Shown: in pieces, positions 9,437 through 17,953 of the stretch
Position numbering within the stretch: the first letter of the stretch is position 1
Layout of the letters: every line of letters begins with the position of its first letter
Source of the DNA: Chara braunii
Taxonomy: Eukaryota > Streptophyta > Charophyceae > Charales > Characeae
Direction of reading: 5' to 3'
DNA: 22,446 nucleotides
Assembly: GCA_003427395.1 (NCBI GenBank)
Contig: BFEA01000440.1
Coordinates: forward strand, 736,932-759,377
Program-made: the position numbers and the translations under genes
The notes under the pieces: generated by a model
The model's input: the letters and a program-made list of their open reading frames with translations, nothing else
What the model was told of the DNA's origin: nothing
Database searches by the model: none

Positions 9437-9653
9437 TACTATCAGATGAACATAATAACATTATTCATCTGCAGTGGATTTGAACTTCATATCGACAGAG
9501 TCGTTTAAAATGGAAGTTAGAAAAAACAAAAATCCAATACTGCCCCCAATACCGGCGGAAGTACTAATGGTTTAAAATGGAAGTTAAACAAACATAAAAA
9601 ATAAAAATCCAAACCTGGTCCCAAGTCCATCCAAACGTCGACCTAAGCTCGAT
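9437..9653. other. Non-coding DNA with a hairpin and a short direct repeat
   Basis: A short inverted repeat spans 9444-9470 (arms AGATGAA and TTCATCT). A 17-bp direct repeat GTTTAAAATGGAAGTTA occurs at 9503-9519 and 9570-9586, each followed by A-rich DNA ending AAAAATCCAA. No gene is visible. Confidence 0.6.
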
Positions 9654-9764
9654 CATGGCTCATTTAAAACACTGCTGAAAAAGCCCAAGCACGACTCATT
9701 TAAAACACTGTTGAAGAAGCTAAGGCATGGTTCATTAAAAACATTGTTGGAAAAACATCCAAGG
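9654..9764. repeat. Tandem 36-bp repeat, three units
   Basis: Units start at 9654, 9690 and 9726. Each begins CATGGCTCATTTAAAACACT or a close variant and ends in GAAGAAGC/AAAAGCCCAAG-type sequence. The third unit is a few bases longer. A related CCTGGTCC..CCATCCAA motif flanks the array on both sides (near 9614 and 9774). Confidence 0.8.
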
Positions 9765-9823
9765 TCCCAGGACCCTGGTCCATCCAAGCATGGTCCTAAA
9801 CCCAATGATGGTTCATTTAAGAT

Positions 9824-9831
9824 GTCTCTCT

Positions 9832-9903
<72 letters not shown>
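9824..9903. repeat. Compound (TC)n-(AC)n microsatellite
   Basis: About 15 TC units run directly into about 25 AC units. It carries no coding signal. Confidence 0.97.
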
Positions 9904-9904
<1 letters not shown>

Positions 9905-10043
9905 CCGGGAAGTGTCTCACTGTCTCTTGAACTCCAGCAGCAGGTGCTTTGGCGTCGTTGTTGGAACCTGCACCAAAACGACAATAGTCACAACACTGGA
10001 TATGCAGGCATAGGGCTGCAGTCAAGCCACCGACACCTTGCAG

Positions 10044-10091
10044 ACATCCGTCGAAATTGGAACAATACAAAGAAGATTCGCATGGCCCCTG
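10044..10091 (+). ncRNA. U6 snRNA-like sequence, copy 1 (truncated pseudogene)
   Basis: ACATCCGTCGAAATTGGAAC, AATACAAAGAAGATTCGCAT and GGCCCCT follow the order of the central U6 snRNA, including the segment just after the 5' stem. Similarity stops after GGCCCCTG. The ACAGAGA box reads ACAAAGA and the AGC triad reads CGC, so the copy could not work in splicing even if transcribed. No T-run terminator follows in register. Confidence 0.8.
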
Positions 10092-10520
10092 AGTTTATTG
10101 GCCATGATCATGCATAGGAAACGATAATCAAGCAACCAAGATCTACCTCATGCCAATTCGCTTTATTTACTTTGTAGTGCCACAGTTTACAGACTCGATA
10201 AAACTGATTCTGCTTAAGCATAGTCCATGCTCGCACCTAATAACGCAGAATCAGAACCAACCAAAAAAAGGGGCATAGATTGCTTCATAATAAAAGCCCA
10301 AGACCTCACACAAAAGGTCAGGATTACACTTAGACGCAAGTTGCCCTTCACGTCACTCCTACTTCCTCGACATGAAGGTAAAGCAGGCAATTTGGAAAAA
10401 AAAAAAAAACAACAGGAATTTCGAAATCCTCATGCAAGATTGAAAATATGAAATACACTCGAAACTGTGGTCGTGACGAAAGAGCTATTTTGTGTTTTTT
10501 TGCCTTTCCAAACTCAAAGT
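10092..10520. other. Intergenic DNA without recognised features
   Basis: Apart from an A run of 14 at about 10396-10409 I see nothing here: no coding pattern on either strand and no clear repeat. The short open frames have no family resemblance. Confidence 0.5.
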
Positions 10521-10562
10521 CTACTAATCGTTTTTGCAAGAAAGCAACACACACACACACAG

Positions 10563-10598
<36 letters not shown>

Positions 10599-10655
10599 AC
10601 TGTGGCAGTCAAGTTCAACAAAATTGTCCTACCCTAACCGATTTTGTACGAAAGC

Positions 10656-10740
<85 letters not shown>
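10521..10740. repeat. Duplicated AC-AG microsatellite unit, about 110 bp period
   Basis: CTACTAATCGTTTTTGCAAG and ACCCTAACCGATTTTGTACG, at 10521 and 10631, are diverged copies; each continues AAAGCAAC then an AC tract and an AG tract. In the first copy the AC tract is about 8 units and the AG tract 15; in the second they are about 27 and 15. The whole cassette was therefore duplicated and the AC part expanded or shrank afterwards. Confidence 0.85.
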
Positions 10741-10744
<4 letters not shown>

Positions 10745-10887
10745 TGGTCCATGATTGTGATTGGCTACATCCACCACAAAAGGTGTAGCGTGTTTATTAT
10801 GCCCTCAGGAATCACTGACGAATACAAAAACTTACAAAAAAAAAAACAAAAAAAAACAGAGGAATAAAAAACCTACACAGCCACCCA

Positions 10888-10955
10888 AGAGCCTAGCTCA
10901 GTGGGTACAACATTGAACTGTTGAAATATAGACCCGTGTTTAAACCTAGATGATG
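10888..10955 (+). ncRNA. tRNA-like sequence (SINE head or tRNA pseudogene), copy 2
   Basis: TAGCTCAGTGGG at 10894-10905 matches the Pol III A-box and tRNA D-arm well. GTTTAAACC at 10938-10946 stands where the B-box and T-arm should be, with a spacing of about 44 bp. Between them TTGAACTGTTGAAATAT gives an anticodon-like loop CTGTTGA, as in tRNA-Asn. The anticodon and T stems do not pair properly and there is no acceptor stem, so this is not a working tRNA. Confidence 0.6.
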
Positions 10956-11089
10956 GAACTTGATGAGTAAGACGAAATATTTTTGAATTGCCTGCAATGC
11001 TTGGGGCCGGTCAGCTCAAAGATGATATCTCAAGACCGTCGCCCTTTCAAAAAAAGAAAAAATAACTACACAGTCTGGCGCCCTGCGGA

Positions 11090-11375
11090 AACGCCGAGTC
11101 TGCCAGCCGAATGGCGGGTGGAGGAGGGAGGAACGGCGGATGGACAATGGAGTAAGAAGGAGTTATCGGGAGTAGAGGAGGGAGGAGAACGACAAATGGA
11201 GGAAGGAGGAATGGCGAATGGGAAGATGACGGGACGGAGATGGAGGGAAGGAGGAACGGGGGATGGGTGGCCTGATGGAGGAAGATGGAGAAAGGAGGAA
11301 GGGGGATGGAAGGATGGAGGACGATCGCGAATGGAGGGGGGGGAAATCGAAAAAATAAAAAGGGGGGGGGGATTC
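11090..11375. repeat. Purine-rich GGA/GGAGGA low-complexity DNA
   Basis: The plus strand is largely purine, with many GGAGGA, GGAGGGAGGA, ATGGAGGAA and ATGGCG repeats and G runs of 8-10 near 11335 and 11362. It can be read without stops, but the product would be Gly/Glu/Arg repeats and I do not treat it as a gene. Confidence 0.8.
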
Positions 11376-11377
11376 CC

Positions 11378-11443
11378 ATTGGAGCGGATGGAAGGAAGAT
11401 TGGCATGGCCCGTGCCGAATAATGACACATGTCAATCACCGAA
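11378..11443 (+). ncRNA. U6 snRNA-like sequence, copy 2 (pseudogene)
   Basis: ATTGGAGCGGATGGAAGGAA, GATTGGCATGGCCCGTGC and AATGACACATGTCAATC align in order with the U6 core. The AGC triad reads GGC and the ACAGAGA box is degraded. An A-rich tract (about 11460-11500) and a GA repeat (11503-11549) follow. Confidence 0.7.
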
Positions 11444-11498
11444 TTATGGGATCTTGGAAGTACAAAAGAAAAAAACAAAACAAGTAAACACAAAAAAA

Positions 11499-11548
<50 letters not shown>

Positions 11549-11552
<4 letters not shown>

Positions 11553-11610
11553 GATCGATACAGAGAAGATAAGTATGGTCCCTCTGCGGATGACACGTAT
11601 GACTCCGACG
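11549..11610 (+). ncRNA. U6 snRNA-like sequence, copy 3 (pseudogene)
   Basis: ATTGGATCGATACAGAGAAG is a near-perfect U6 match that keeps the ACAGAGA box; it continues ATAAGTATGGTCCCTCTGC and GGATGACACGTATGA. The AGC triad is AGT. The copy begins at the last base of the preceding GA repeat and is followed by a 32-base A run (11633-11664) and then GA repeats. Confidence 0.78.
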
Positions 11611-11632
11611 AACGACAAGCCGTGGAAGCCCG

Positions 11633-11666
<34 letters not shown>

Positions 11667-11670
11667 TGGC

Positions 11671-11722
<52 letters not shown>

Positions 11723-11785
11723 AGTCACAGAGTTGTCAAAGAGCCAGATTCGATCGAAAAAAACAAAAAAACACATTGTCAAGAA

Positions 11786-11834
<49 letters not shown>

Positions 11835-11889
11835 TAGGGAGGACGGAGGGAGCGAGGCCGTTCAAGCCGTCGTTGCTGCACATCAGTTG

Positions 11890-11955
11890 CAATCGGGACT
11901 GATGGAAAGAAGATTAGCATGGCCCCTGCGCAAGGATGACATGCGTCAATCGTTG
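11890..11955 (+). ncRNA. U6 snRNA-like sequence, copy 4 (pseudogene)
   Basis: This copy has the longest uninterrupted match: AAGAAGATTAGCATGGCCCC, then TGCGCAAGGATGACATGC and GTCAATCG. The AGC triad is intact, while the ACAGAGA box reads GGAAAGA. About 30 bp later an A-rich tract starts (11980-12015), followed by GGGA, GAGC and GA repeats to 12137. Confidence 0.85.
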
Positions 11956-12079
11956 AGTGCTGCCACTTTCGATATCACAGAAAAGAAAAAAAAAAGAAAA
12001 AAAACACAAAAAGACAGAGGGAGGGAGTGAGGGAGGGAGGGAGGGAGGGGGGGAGAAAGAGAGAGCGAGCGAGCGAGCG

Positions 12080-12138
<59 letters not shown>

Positions 12139-12211
12139 CTGGTAGTTACCCACCTTAGCTGTCGACCTCGTCGACTCTTGCCGCCTCTTCACGGCGCGTC
12201 ACGCCTGCTGC

Positions 12212-12332
12212 CGCTCCTCATGCTACTGCTGAGTGCTGCCACTCCTCATGCTACTGTGAGTGTGCCTCACGCCTGATGCCGCTGCTGTCACTCCTCATGC
12301 TACTGCTGCCGCTCCTCATGCCTCCTGCTGAG
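12212..12332. repeat. Interspersed CTCCTCATGCTACTG repeats
   Basis: CTCCTCATGCTACTG occurs at 12214, 12242 and 12291, and as CTCCTCATGCCTCCTG at 12312. CTGCTGCCGCT-type sequence lies between them. The spacing is irregular (28, 49 and 21 bp). Confidence 0.85.
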
Positions 12333-12399
12333 TCCTGGGTGATCACTCCTGTAATGACGAAGGCCATGTAGGAAGACCAACAACAGGCCACGAGTCGAC

Positions 12400-12520
12400 G
12401 AACAACGGGCGGGGACAACCGTGACGGCGACGGCTTGGGACCCAACAACGGGCGGGAGGATGGTGGAAGGATTGCGAACCAACAACCGGCGGGGGGGGAG
12501 GACAACAACGGGCGGAATGA
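12400..12520. repeat. ACAACGGGCGGG minisatellite
   Basis: Copies start at 12402, 12445, 12482 (ACAACCGGCGGGG) and 12505, separated by 23-43 bp. The DNA between is GC-rich (GACGGCGACGG, GAGGATGGTGGAAGG). No gene is recognisable. Confidence 0.8.
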
Positions 12521-12539
12521 GGGCGGGCTGCACCAAGGT

Positions 12540-12769
12540 GGACAGTGGAGTAGTGGCCTCCCGAGGACGATTCGAGCTCGGTGGGAGGAATTCCCACCAA
12601 ATTTTTTGTAGGCCTTGGCGCGGCGGCGCAGCCTCAGAAAATTTTTGCGTGGCCCGGTCTGCATATTCTCAAAAGCACTGGGGAATGGGGGCAAGGGGAG
12701 GGGGAAGGGGGGGAGGGGGTTGGTTCTAGAAATTTAGATGCACTACGTGATACGGTTACCCGAGAGAAA
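12540..12769. other. GC-rich non-coding DNA with hairpin and G-rich tract
   Basis: An inverted repeat with 7-bp arms (GGTGGGA and TCCCACC, loop GGAAT) spans 12580-12598. At 12680-12719 the plus strand has six runs of four or more G separated by one to three bases, a strong G-quadruplex candidate. No gene is visible. Confidence 0.7.
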
Positions 12770-12904
12770 CTGCTACCCCCCCGTACCCATCTGAATTTGT
12801 TTTTTACCACCCATACCCGTCCATACCATTGTGTTTTTTTTTTCATTGGCCGCCCATACCTGTATTATTTATCTTTTCCCCACCCCCTACCTGCCCCTGC
12901 CTGC
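12770..12904. repeat. Second block of CCACCCATACCC-type DNA
   Basis: CCCCGTACCCATCTGAATTT, then TACCACCCATACCCGTCCAT and GCCGCCCATACCTG, interleaved with T runs, repeat the style of 5580-5925. It ends where the gag-like sequence of the Ty3/gypsy fragment begins. Confidence 0.65.
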
Positions 12905-14139
12905 CACCGAAGTCAGAAAGTTAAGGGACAACGCAGAGAAATTATGTGCAGGTGCCATTGAAGGCGCCAAAGTAGTGGCCGCTGCAGAGAGTGAAGGGCG
13001 TCCCCGCAAAGAGTCTGTCAAGCTCAAGTTTCCTGACTCTTATGGCAGGCAAAAGGACGAAAACTTGATAACTGGGAGGCCAGTATCAACATATACGTGT
13101 ACTTGCAACAAATAGCGCCAGAGGAACAAGTCATCGTGGCCTTCCATGCATTACAAGACGAAGCGGCTAGTTTTGCTAGGTCCCTCGTGCGAGGAACGAT
13201 TGTGAAAAAAATATGGTTGCATACTTCAAACTCACCCCTCTTCCCAAATTCCTCAAACTCCTGAGGGAGAGGTTCGCTGACGTCACGTGAGGCGTTAGGG
13301 CCTCTGACAAACTGCAAACAATCCACTCACGACAGTGGAAGAGTGCGAGAGCACTCAAGGAAGTTATGGATGATCTGGTAGCCATCCCAGACCACGGGGT
13401 CACCGAGACCCAATTAGTTAACTTGTTCTACCGTGCCATGCCAAAGCCCTCACGAGGGCATTTCTTTGAGAAGACCTAATTAACCACAATCACGTATGAT
13501 GCGTTAAGTAGAGAGATGGTCCTGTTCGAGGCCAAATCCATGCCAATTTCCAGTTTATGTCATAAGGATTTAGACAAGGGAAAGAAGTGGAAAGGTTGTA
13601 CCATCTCTGGATAGGTTAGGTCCAAGGATCGCTTGATCCTTACTTTAGACGAAGGTGGTACATATGAAGTCCCCTACAGTCAGATAAAGTGGGGGTTAGA
13701 GGAGGAGGACAGTAGTGGAGGTCAAGGGAGGACCTACGCTGCTGTCGCGGCTGGAGGGAGGCCGCAAGGTAGAGGAGAAGATCAGGGCCAAGGGGGTCGG
13801 GCCATGGATGGTCAAGGTCCGGGTGCACAGGGGGGTGGCCACCAAAGGAACCGCCAAGAGGGAGGTTGGGGTCAAGGTCCCCCGCCGAATCGCTCGAGGC
13901 CCAGTCGATCACCACAGCGCAAAGGTGGAGGATCACCTCAAAGGAGAGGAGGTTGGCACCCAAGGTTGCCACAAGGCCGGCCTTGGGAAGATCTGGGCTT
14001 GGACCAGAGGGTTTGGCAACAACGAATGGAGCAGGGGCAATGCGTCTATTGTGGTGATCCTGCCGATATCATTAAATACTGTCCAAAGTATAGGGAAGCC
14101 CAGTTTGCTGCCCAGGGGTCAAAAGGCAGCCGCAAGTAG
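12905..14139 (+). pseudogene. gag: gag of the Ty3/gypsy fragment
   Basis: The capsid-like part reads VKLKFPDSYGRQKDENL, then after a frame change NWEASINIYVYLQQIAPEEQ, FHALQDEAASFARSLVRG, and after a second change MVAYFKLTPLPKFLKLLRER, SARALKEVMDDLVAIPDHG and QLVNLFYRAMPKPSRGHFF. This fits the retrotransposon gag domain. A Gly/Gln/Arg-rich nucleocapsid region (13715-13990) leads to a zinc knuckle, CVYCGDPADIIKYC, in which the conserved histidine is aspartate (C-x2-C-x4-D-x4-C). In-frame stops are at 13288-13290, 13477-13479 and 13612-13614. Gag ends at a TAG at 14137-14139. Confidence 0.88.
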
Positions 14140-14141
14140 GG

Positions 14142-14774
14142 GTTGCAACTGCCCCTACCATTAGGCCATGTCGGGAAGTTTGTGTGCACCACCAAGAAAC
14201 TCCCACATCACATGAGCCTATGGCAGAGGTTACAGGCCAGTGCCTAGTTACCTATCTAGAGACTACTTGTGTTAGAGTCTCTCTAGGCACTTCTCTCGAA
14301 GGCCTGGCAGAAGAGTTGGAGAGGATGGTGACCTGGGCCAAGGTGAACAAGGAGAGCAAAGGACAACTGGTGTTAGTGGATTTAAAAGTTTTTAGAAGTA
14401 GTGTAGGGGCCCTTATAGACACAGGGGCTACCCGTAGTTATATTAGCAAGAAAGCGCTAAAGAAGCTGAGGCTAGGTCTGAAAGTCCAAAAGTTGGAAGA
14501 CCCCATAGTTAGTATCCTCGCAGACAACCGCACGATGCGTGCTGAGGATTACGTCGAGGGAGTCCAGGTATATCTGCGCCTAGAGAAAGATGGCAAGGTG
14601 GAGAAAGTTCTCCACTCTCTAACTCTCCTTGTAGAGGACAACCTCCCTTTTGATATAGTCCTAGGTATGGGATGGGGAGAGGTAGCAGGGGCCACACTCT
14701 TCTTAAGAGAGCATGAGTGTAGGCTCCCTAGTCCATCAGGCGAGGTCAAGACTGCCCATTTGTTCCATGTGTAA
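14142..14774 (+). pseudogene. Aspartic protease of the Ty3/gypsy fragment
   Basis: This open stretch of about 200 codons contains the retropepsin active site GALIDTGATRSYIS (D-T-G at 14418-14426) and the typical second half, DNLPFDIVLGMGWGEVAGA, which matches the I-L-G-x-D/G-W motif. A short upstream part, TIRPCREVCVHHQETP, links it to gag by a frame change. The segment keeps its reading frame and its catalytic triplet, so it is the best preserved part of the element. It ends at a TAA at 14772-14774. The protease would have processed the Gag-Pol polyprotein. Confidence 0.9.
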
Positions 14775-15545
14775 GGAGTAGATAACTACTTGGCACATTG
14801 TTGTCTAAGTGCTCCCACGTTCATGCGATTAGTGAAGAAGGAGCAGTTAGAAGAGCAGGTCTTCGTAGCCTACGTGAGGCCTGGCCTGTCACTGAGCCTA
14901 AAGAGGATAAGCCAATGGACCCAAGTATTGCCAAGTTGTTGGAAGAGTTTAAAGACTTAGCAGAGCCGCCGACAGGAATAGTGCCACGACCGATCCAGCA
15001 CCGTATAGAGATAGAGCCTGGCAGTAGAACTCCTAAAGGTGCGATTTACGGAATGTCCCCAAGGAAGTTAGAGGAGTTGCGTAATTAGTTAGACAAACTC
15101 TTCGAAAAGGATTGGATTAGGCCCAGTTCATCTCCTTTGGGAGTACCCATTTTGTTTGTCCCCAAAAAGAAGGGAGAGTTACGTACGCGTATTGATTATA
15201 GGGGTCTGAATGCAATTACAGTAAACAATGTTGAGTCGCTGCCCAGGATAGACGATCTTTTGGATCGAGTGCAGGGCTGCAGGTATTTTTTAAAGATAGA
15301 TTTGAAGTTCGGATATCATCAGATAGAAGTTCATCCTGATGACCAGTATAAGACTGCTTTTCGGATTAGATATGAGACTTATGAGTTCATAGTGATGCCT
15401 TTTGGACTGACCAATGCGCCAGCCACATTACGGCGCTGCATGAATGATGTGTTTAGGCCTTGGTTAGATAGATTCGTCATAGTCTACTTAGACGATATAC
15501 TACTTTTCAGTAAGACCCTCCAAGAGCATCAAAGTCTTCTTCAAT
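14775..15545 (+). pseudogene. Partial reverse transcriptase of the Ty3/gypsy fragment
   Basis: After the protease stop, FMRLVKKEQLEEQVFVAYVR reads in the protease frame, then the frame changes near 14870 to EPKEDKPMDPSIAKLLEEFK. RT motifs follow: HRIEIEPGSRTPKGAIYGMS, a TAG at 15086 where Gln is usual (LRN-stop-LDKLFEKDW), GVPILFVPKKKGELRTRIDY, LKIDLKFGYHQIEVHPDD (first catalytic Asp), MPFGLTNAPATLRRCMND, and VIVYLDDILLFS with both Asp of YLDD. Homology stops after LQEHQSLLQ at about 15545. The thumb, RNase H and integrase are absent. Confidence 0.93.
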
Positions 15546-15560
15546 GATCATCTCCTTAAC
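15525..15560. other. Tail-to-tail junction of two truncated retroelements
   Basis: Plus-strand RT coding runs up to about 15545, and minus-strand retroelement coding (VKEMIIEE, linker region) starts at the same place. Neither element has any 3' part beyond the junction. The breakpoint cannot be placed to the base because both frames stay open across about 20 bp. Confidence 0.7.
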
Positions 15561-15949
15561 CCTCTCATCGTTTAAACGACACGACTCTTTATCACATTTT
15601 TCTTTCATCACCCTAATCCACTCTCTTTCCTCCTTATAATACACTTCTTCATCGTTGGTAACTAGGACAGGAACATGTTTGGCTTTGTCGGCTACTTTCT
15701 TATCCCGCCGCTTTGATCCAACTTTAAGTCTCCCACCTCTAAAAAAGACCCTTGCTTGATCTGCGGGATCACACCCTATTCACCAGCTGCCCGGACGCTA
15801 GGCCGGTATGTTAAGAACATACTCCCCGCGCCACCACCTTCAGACACAACCTCGGTTAGCGTTTGTACGAGGTTTGGGTCAATTTCAGAGTGGGTTGAGA
15901 CGAAATCCTTAGCCTGTGAGACATCAGGGAGAGCTAAGGAAAATTCTCA
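15545..15949 (-). pseudogene. Protease-RT linker of the second retroelement
   Basis: Readable peptide blocks are KDFVSTHSEIDPNLVQTLTE, FLTYRPSVRAAGE, GVIPQIKQGSFLEVGDLKLD and, in another frame, VADKAKHVPVLVTNDEEVYY, EWIRVMKEKCDKESCRLNDE and RVKEMIIEE. They are charged and lack catalytic motifs. They are placed between protease and RT only by position. The blocks end at the junction near 15545. Confidence 0.55.
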
Positions 15950-16520
15950 GGGGTTCTTCTCGTCGTCCATCTCATAGGATTCCCGCACTTTTACCAACTG
16001 TTCATCTTCCTCGAAGCTATAAGATTCAAAATTTAACATGTTCCTCGAATTCTTAGGCCCGGTGTTCGAGCACTTAATCACTTCGAAGTGTCTACGTACT
16101 AGATCACACAATACTATGAACATCGCCTCATTGTGTTTATTAATGATGATGAACTCCGATCGACATAAGAACGACTGTCCCAACATCACAACATGCTCAA
16201 CAAAAGGCAACACGTGAAAACAAGATCGTACCTGTACCTTGCCGACCTATATAGTGACGTCCCAGGAAGTTCCACAGAAGGGTGTCGACCCTCCTTCGCC
16301 AACAAAAAATCAATTACTTGTGCAATCAATTTCAATCTCTAACTCTAGCGCCTTTTTTTCCCTAGTATGTTCATCTCCGCTCCAATGTCAACGAGCGCAA
16401 GATTCTGCGAACCACCTATTTTAACCATTACATGCTCAGTTGATACGCACCACCAATCCATCTTCGCTCCCGCAGAAATCAAATTTGCCTGAGGTGGCAT
16501 AACCTCCCCTTTGGGTGGTT
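15950..16520 (-). pseudogene. Retropepsin-like domain of the second retroelement
   Basis: The minus strand reads STEHVMVKIGGSQNLALVDI, then GAEMNIL: the catalytic triplet D-T-G is D-I-G here (16381-16389). After a frame change come LELEIEIDCTSN, VGEGGSTPFCGTSWDVTI, KVQVRSCFHVLPFVEHVVML and GQSFLCRSEFIIINKHNEAM, the last matching the second half of retropepsins. Two stops and one frameshift break it. Upstream, VTLKEFLAASPKIREELK is a preserved part of the same polyprotein (about 16570-16630). Confidence 0.7.
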
Positions 16521-17159
16521 GGTTGTCGAGTTAGGAGGAATCACCTTCCGTTGAGTCAGTCTTTACTTAAGCTCTTCCCGAATCTTTGGTGATGCCGCCA
16601 AAAATTCCTTAAGCGTTACCAAATCTCGATGACGTTCAGGTACACAATTCACCATCTTTTCAAAATTGATTCCTTCCTCGATCAGAATTGTGTACCGATA
16701 TTTCTTCTTCTAATGCTTTTCCTCTTCTCTCTCTTTCTTTTCCTTATCCTGATTCTCGTATAGACTGTGCTTTTGGGCGCGTAACTTTGTCCGACGCTCA
16801 TCTTCCGCCTTCAATTTTTAATCTTCTGTGTCCAAGTCTTTTTCCACGATTACCACCGGCGTGTACTGTTGCACCTTTGCACAGACGGCAGGCGTGGCTC
16901 AAGGTTGGATTCGCTTCTTAATTTTCTATGCTTAAGGGGTCGTGGGTGACGTCTGTTGTCGGAAAACATGTCTGTTTAAGACAAAACACGTTTCTGTTAA
17001 GGTCGTCTGAAGGTGGAACGATGACGGTCTCCCTGCATGTAGCGCTGACAGAGACGTCACCAAAGGAGTTATGCCCCTTCTCTCGTCGTGCCCACCAAGC
17101 AAAAACATATTCGGCATATTTGGCCAAACCTTTTCCATATCAAGGCCCAGTCGCATAAT

Positions 17160-17560
17160 TCAGCCTCTAAATGTCTCTAAATCGCTTCTCAAGGTGAAAG
17201 TTTCTCGCATGGCTCCTTCCTTCTCCTTTTTGGTCTTTCCTTCGCTAACTCTGGGCCCACCAAAACTCACCCGGCGCACAGCCTCTTCCGACTCAAGTGC
17301 CTTCACTTCTTCTCTCAAGGCTAACCGGTAAGTGCAGTGCATGGTCCGGTTGATACGTCGGAACGCTTCCTTTCCCATCCCTCCTTCTACGTATGAGTCA
17401 ATAACGTTCCCTTCGAAATCGAACACCTCGCCCAGGATGTTTATGTACACTACCCTGTCCTCCTCATCCTTGGCGAGGATCTGGCAGTATTTGATGTCAT
17501 GTCCCTTCTAGGTACAGTAGTTATAATTTCAATCCCTACTACAGTTATCACGACCACCTG
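17160..17560 (-). pseudogene. Zinc knuckle and following block of the second retroelement
   Basis: At 17484-17525 the minus strand encodes YNYCT-stop-KGHDIKYC. The pattern C-x2-C-x4-H-x4-C is met except that the first Cys is Tyr (TAT at 17523-17525) and one spacer residue is a TAG. Directly after it, ILAKDEEDRVVYINILGEVF, GNVIDSYVEGGMGKEAFRRI and ALREEVKALESEEAVRRVSF follow in one open frame to 17160. That block is charged and helical and sits between nucleocapsid and protease; I do not assign it a function. Confidence 0.6.
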
Positions 17561-17953
17561 AAGTTTCTCGGTCACACCCTTGACCGACCTCCGCCTTGCG
17601 GCCGGAATTGTTGCGGCTCAACGTCTTGTGGCTGTCTCTAAGCCTGGTCGACCATATCACAATCATCATTTTCGTAACTACCCTTATTCGTGGGTTGACT
17701 CCCCTTCGTACCTTGCTTTCCCCGTGTTTGATTCATGGTGTTTCGTTCGGCCTTCGTCGCCTTTCGAGTAGGTTCCTCTTCTTCTTCCTTTTCACAACCT
17801 TCTTTGTCGAACCCTTCTAACCTTTTCTTTCCTTTTCTTTTATCGTCTGGTTGCCTTACCATCAATACCTTGCCACACAGTTTTTCCTTCCTTATTTCGT
17901 TCATCATCATCCTAATATCCATAAGCGTTTCGAACATCCCCTTGTCCTTATCA

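Larger units (their letters stand above)
11460..12137. repeat. Poly-A, GA, GGGA and GAGC simple-sequence block
   Basis: GA repeats lie at 11503-11549, 11671-11722, 11788-11831 and 12083-12137. Poly-A or A-rich tracts lie at about 11465-11500, 11633-11664, 11757-11773 and 11980-12015. A GGGA tract covers about 12017-12055 and a GAGC tract 12062-12083. Almost all of the plus strand between the U6-like copies is purine. Long open frames across it encode only Arg/Glu or Ser/Leu repeats. Confidence 0.95.
12905..15545 (+). pseudogene. Ty3/gypsy retroelement fragment (gag-protease-partial RT)
   Basis: Gag, aspartic protease and the first half of reverse transcriptase follow one another in normal Ty3/gypsy order. 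No LTR or primer site precedes gag; it starts directly after simple-sequence DNA. RT ends just past the YLDD motif; RNase H, integrase and 3' LTR are missing. The reading frame (start coordinate modulo 3) goes 0 to 2 near 13065, 2 to 1 near 13207, 1 to 0 near 14140 and 0 to 2 near 14870. Stops inside the coding path are at 13288, 13477, 13612, 14772 and 15086. The element is a relic. Confidence 0.93.

Noticed and set aside
10983-12192. Several long open frames on both strands encoding Arg/Glu, Ser/Leu or Pro/Ser repeats.
   Set aside because: They are translations of GA, poly-A and GGA repeats that lack stop codons by composition.
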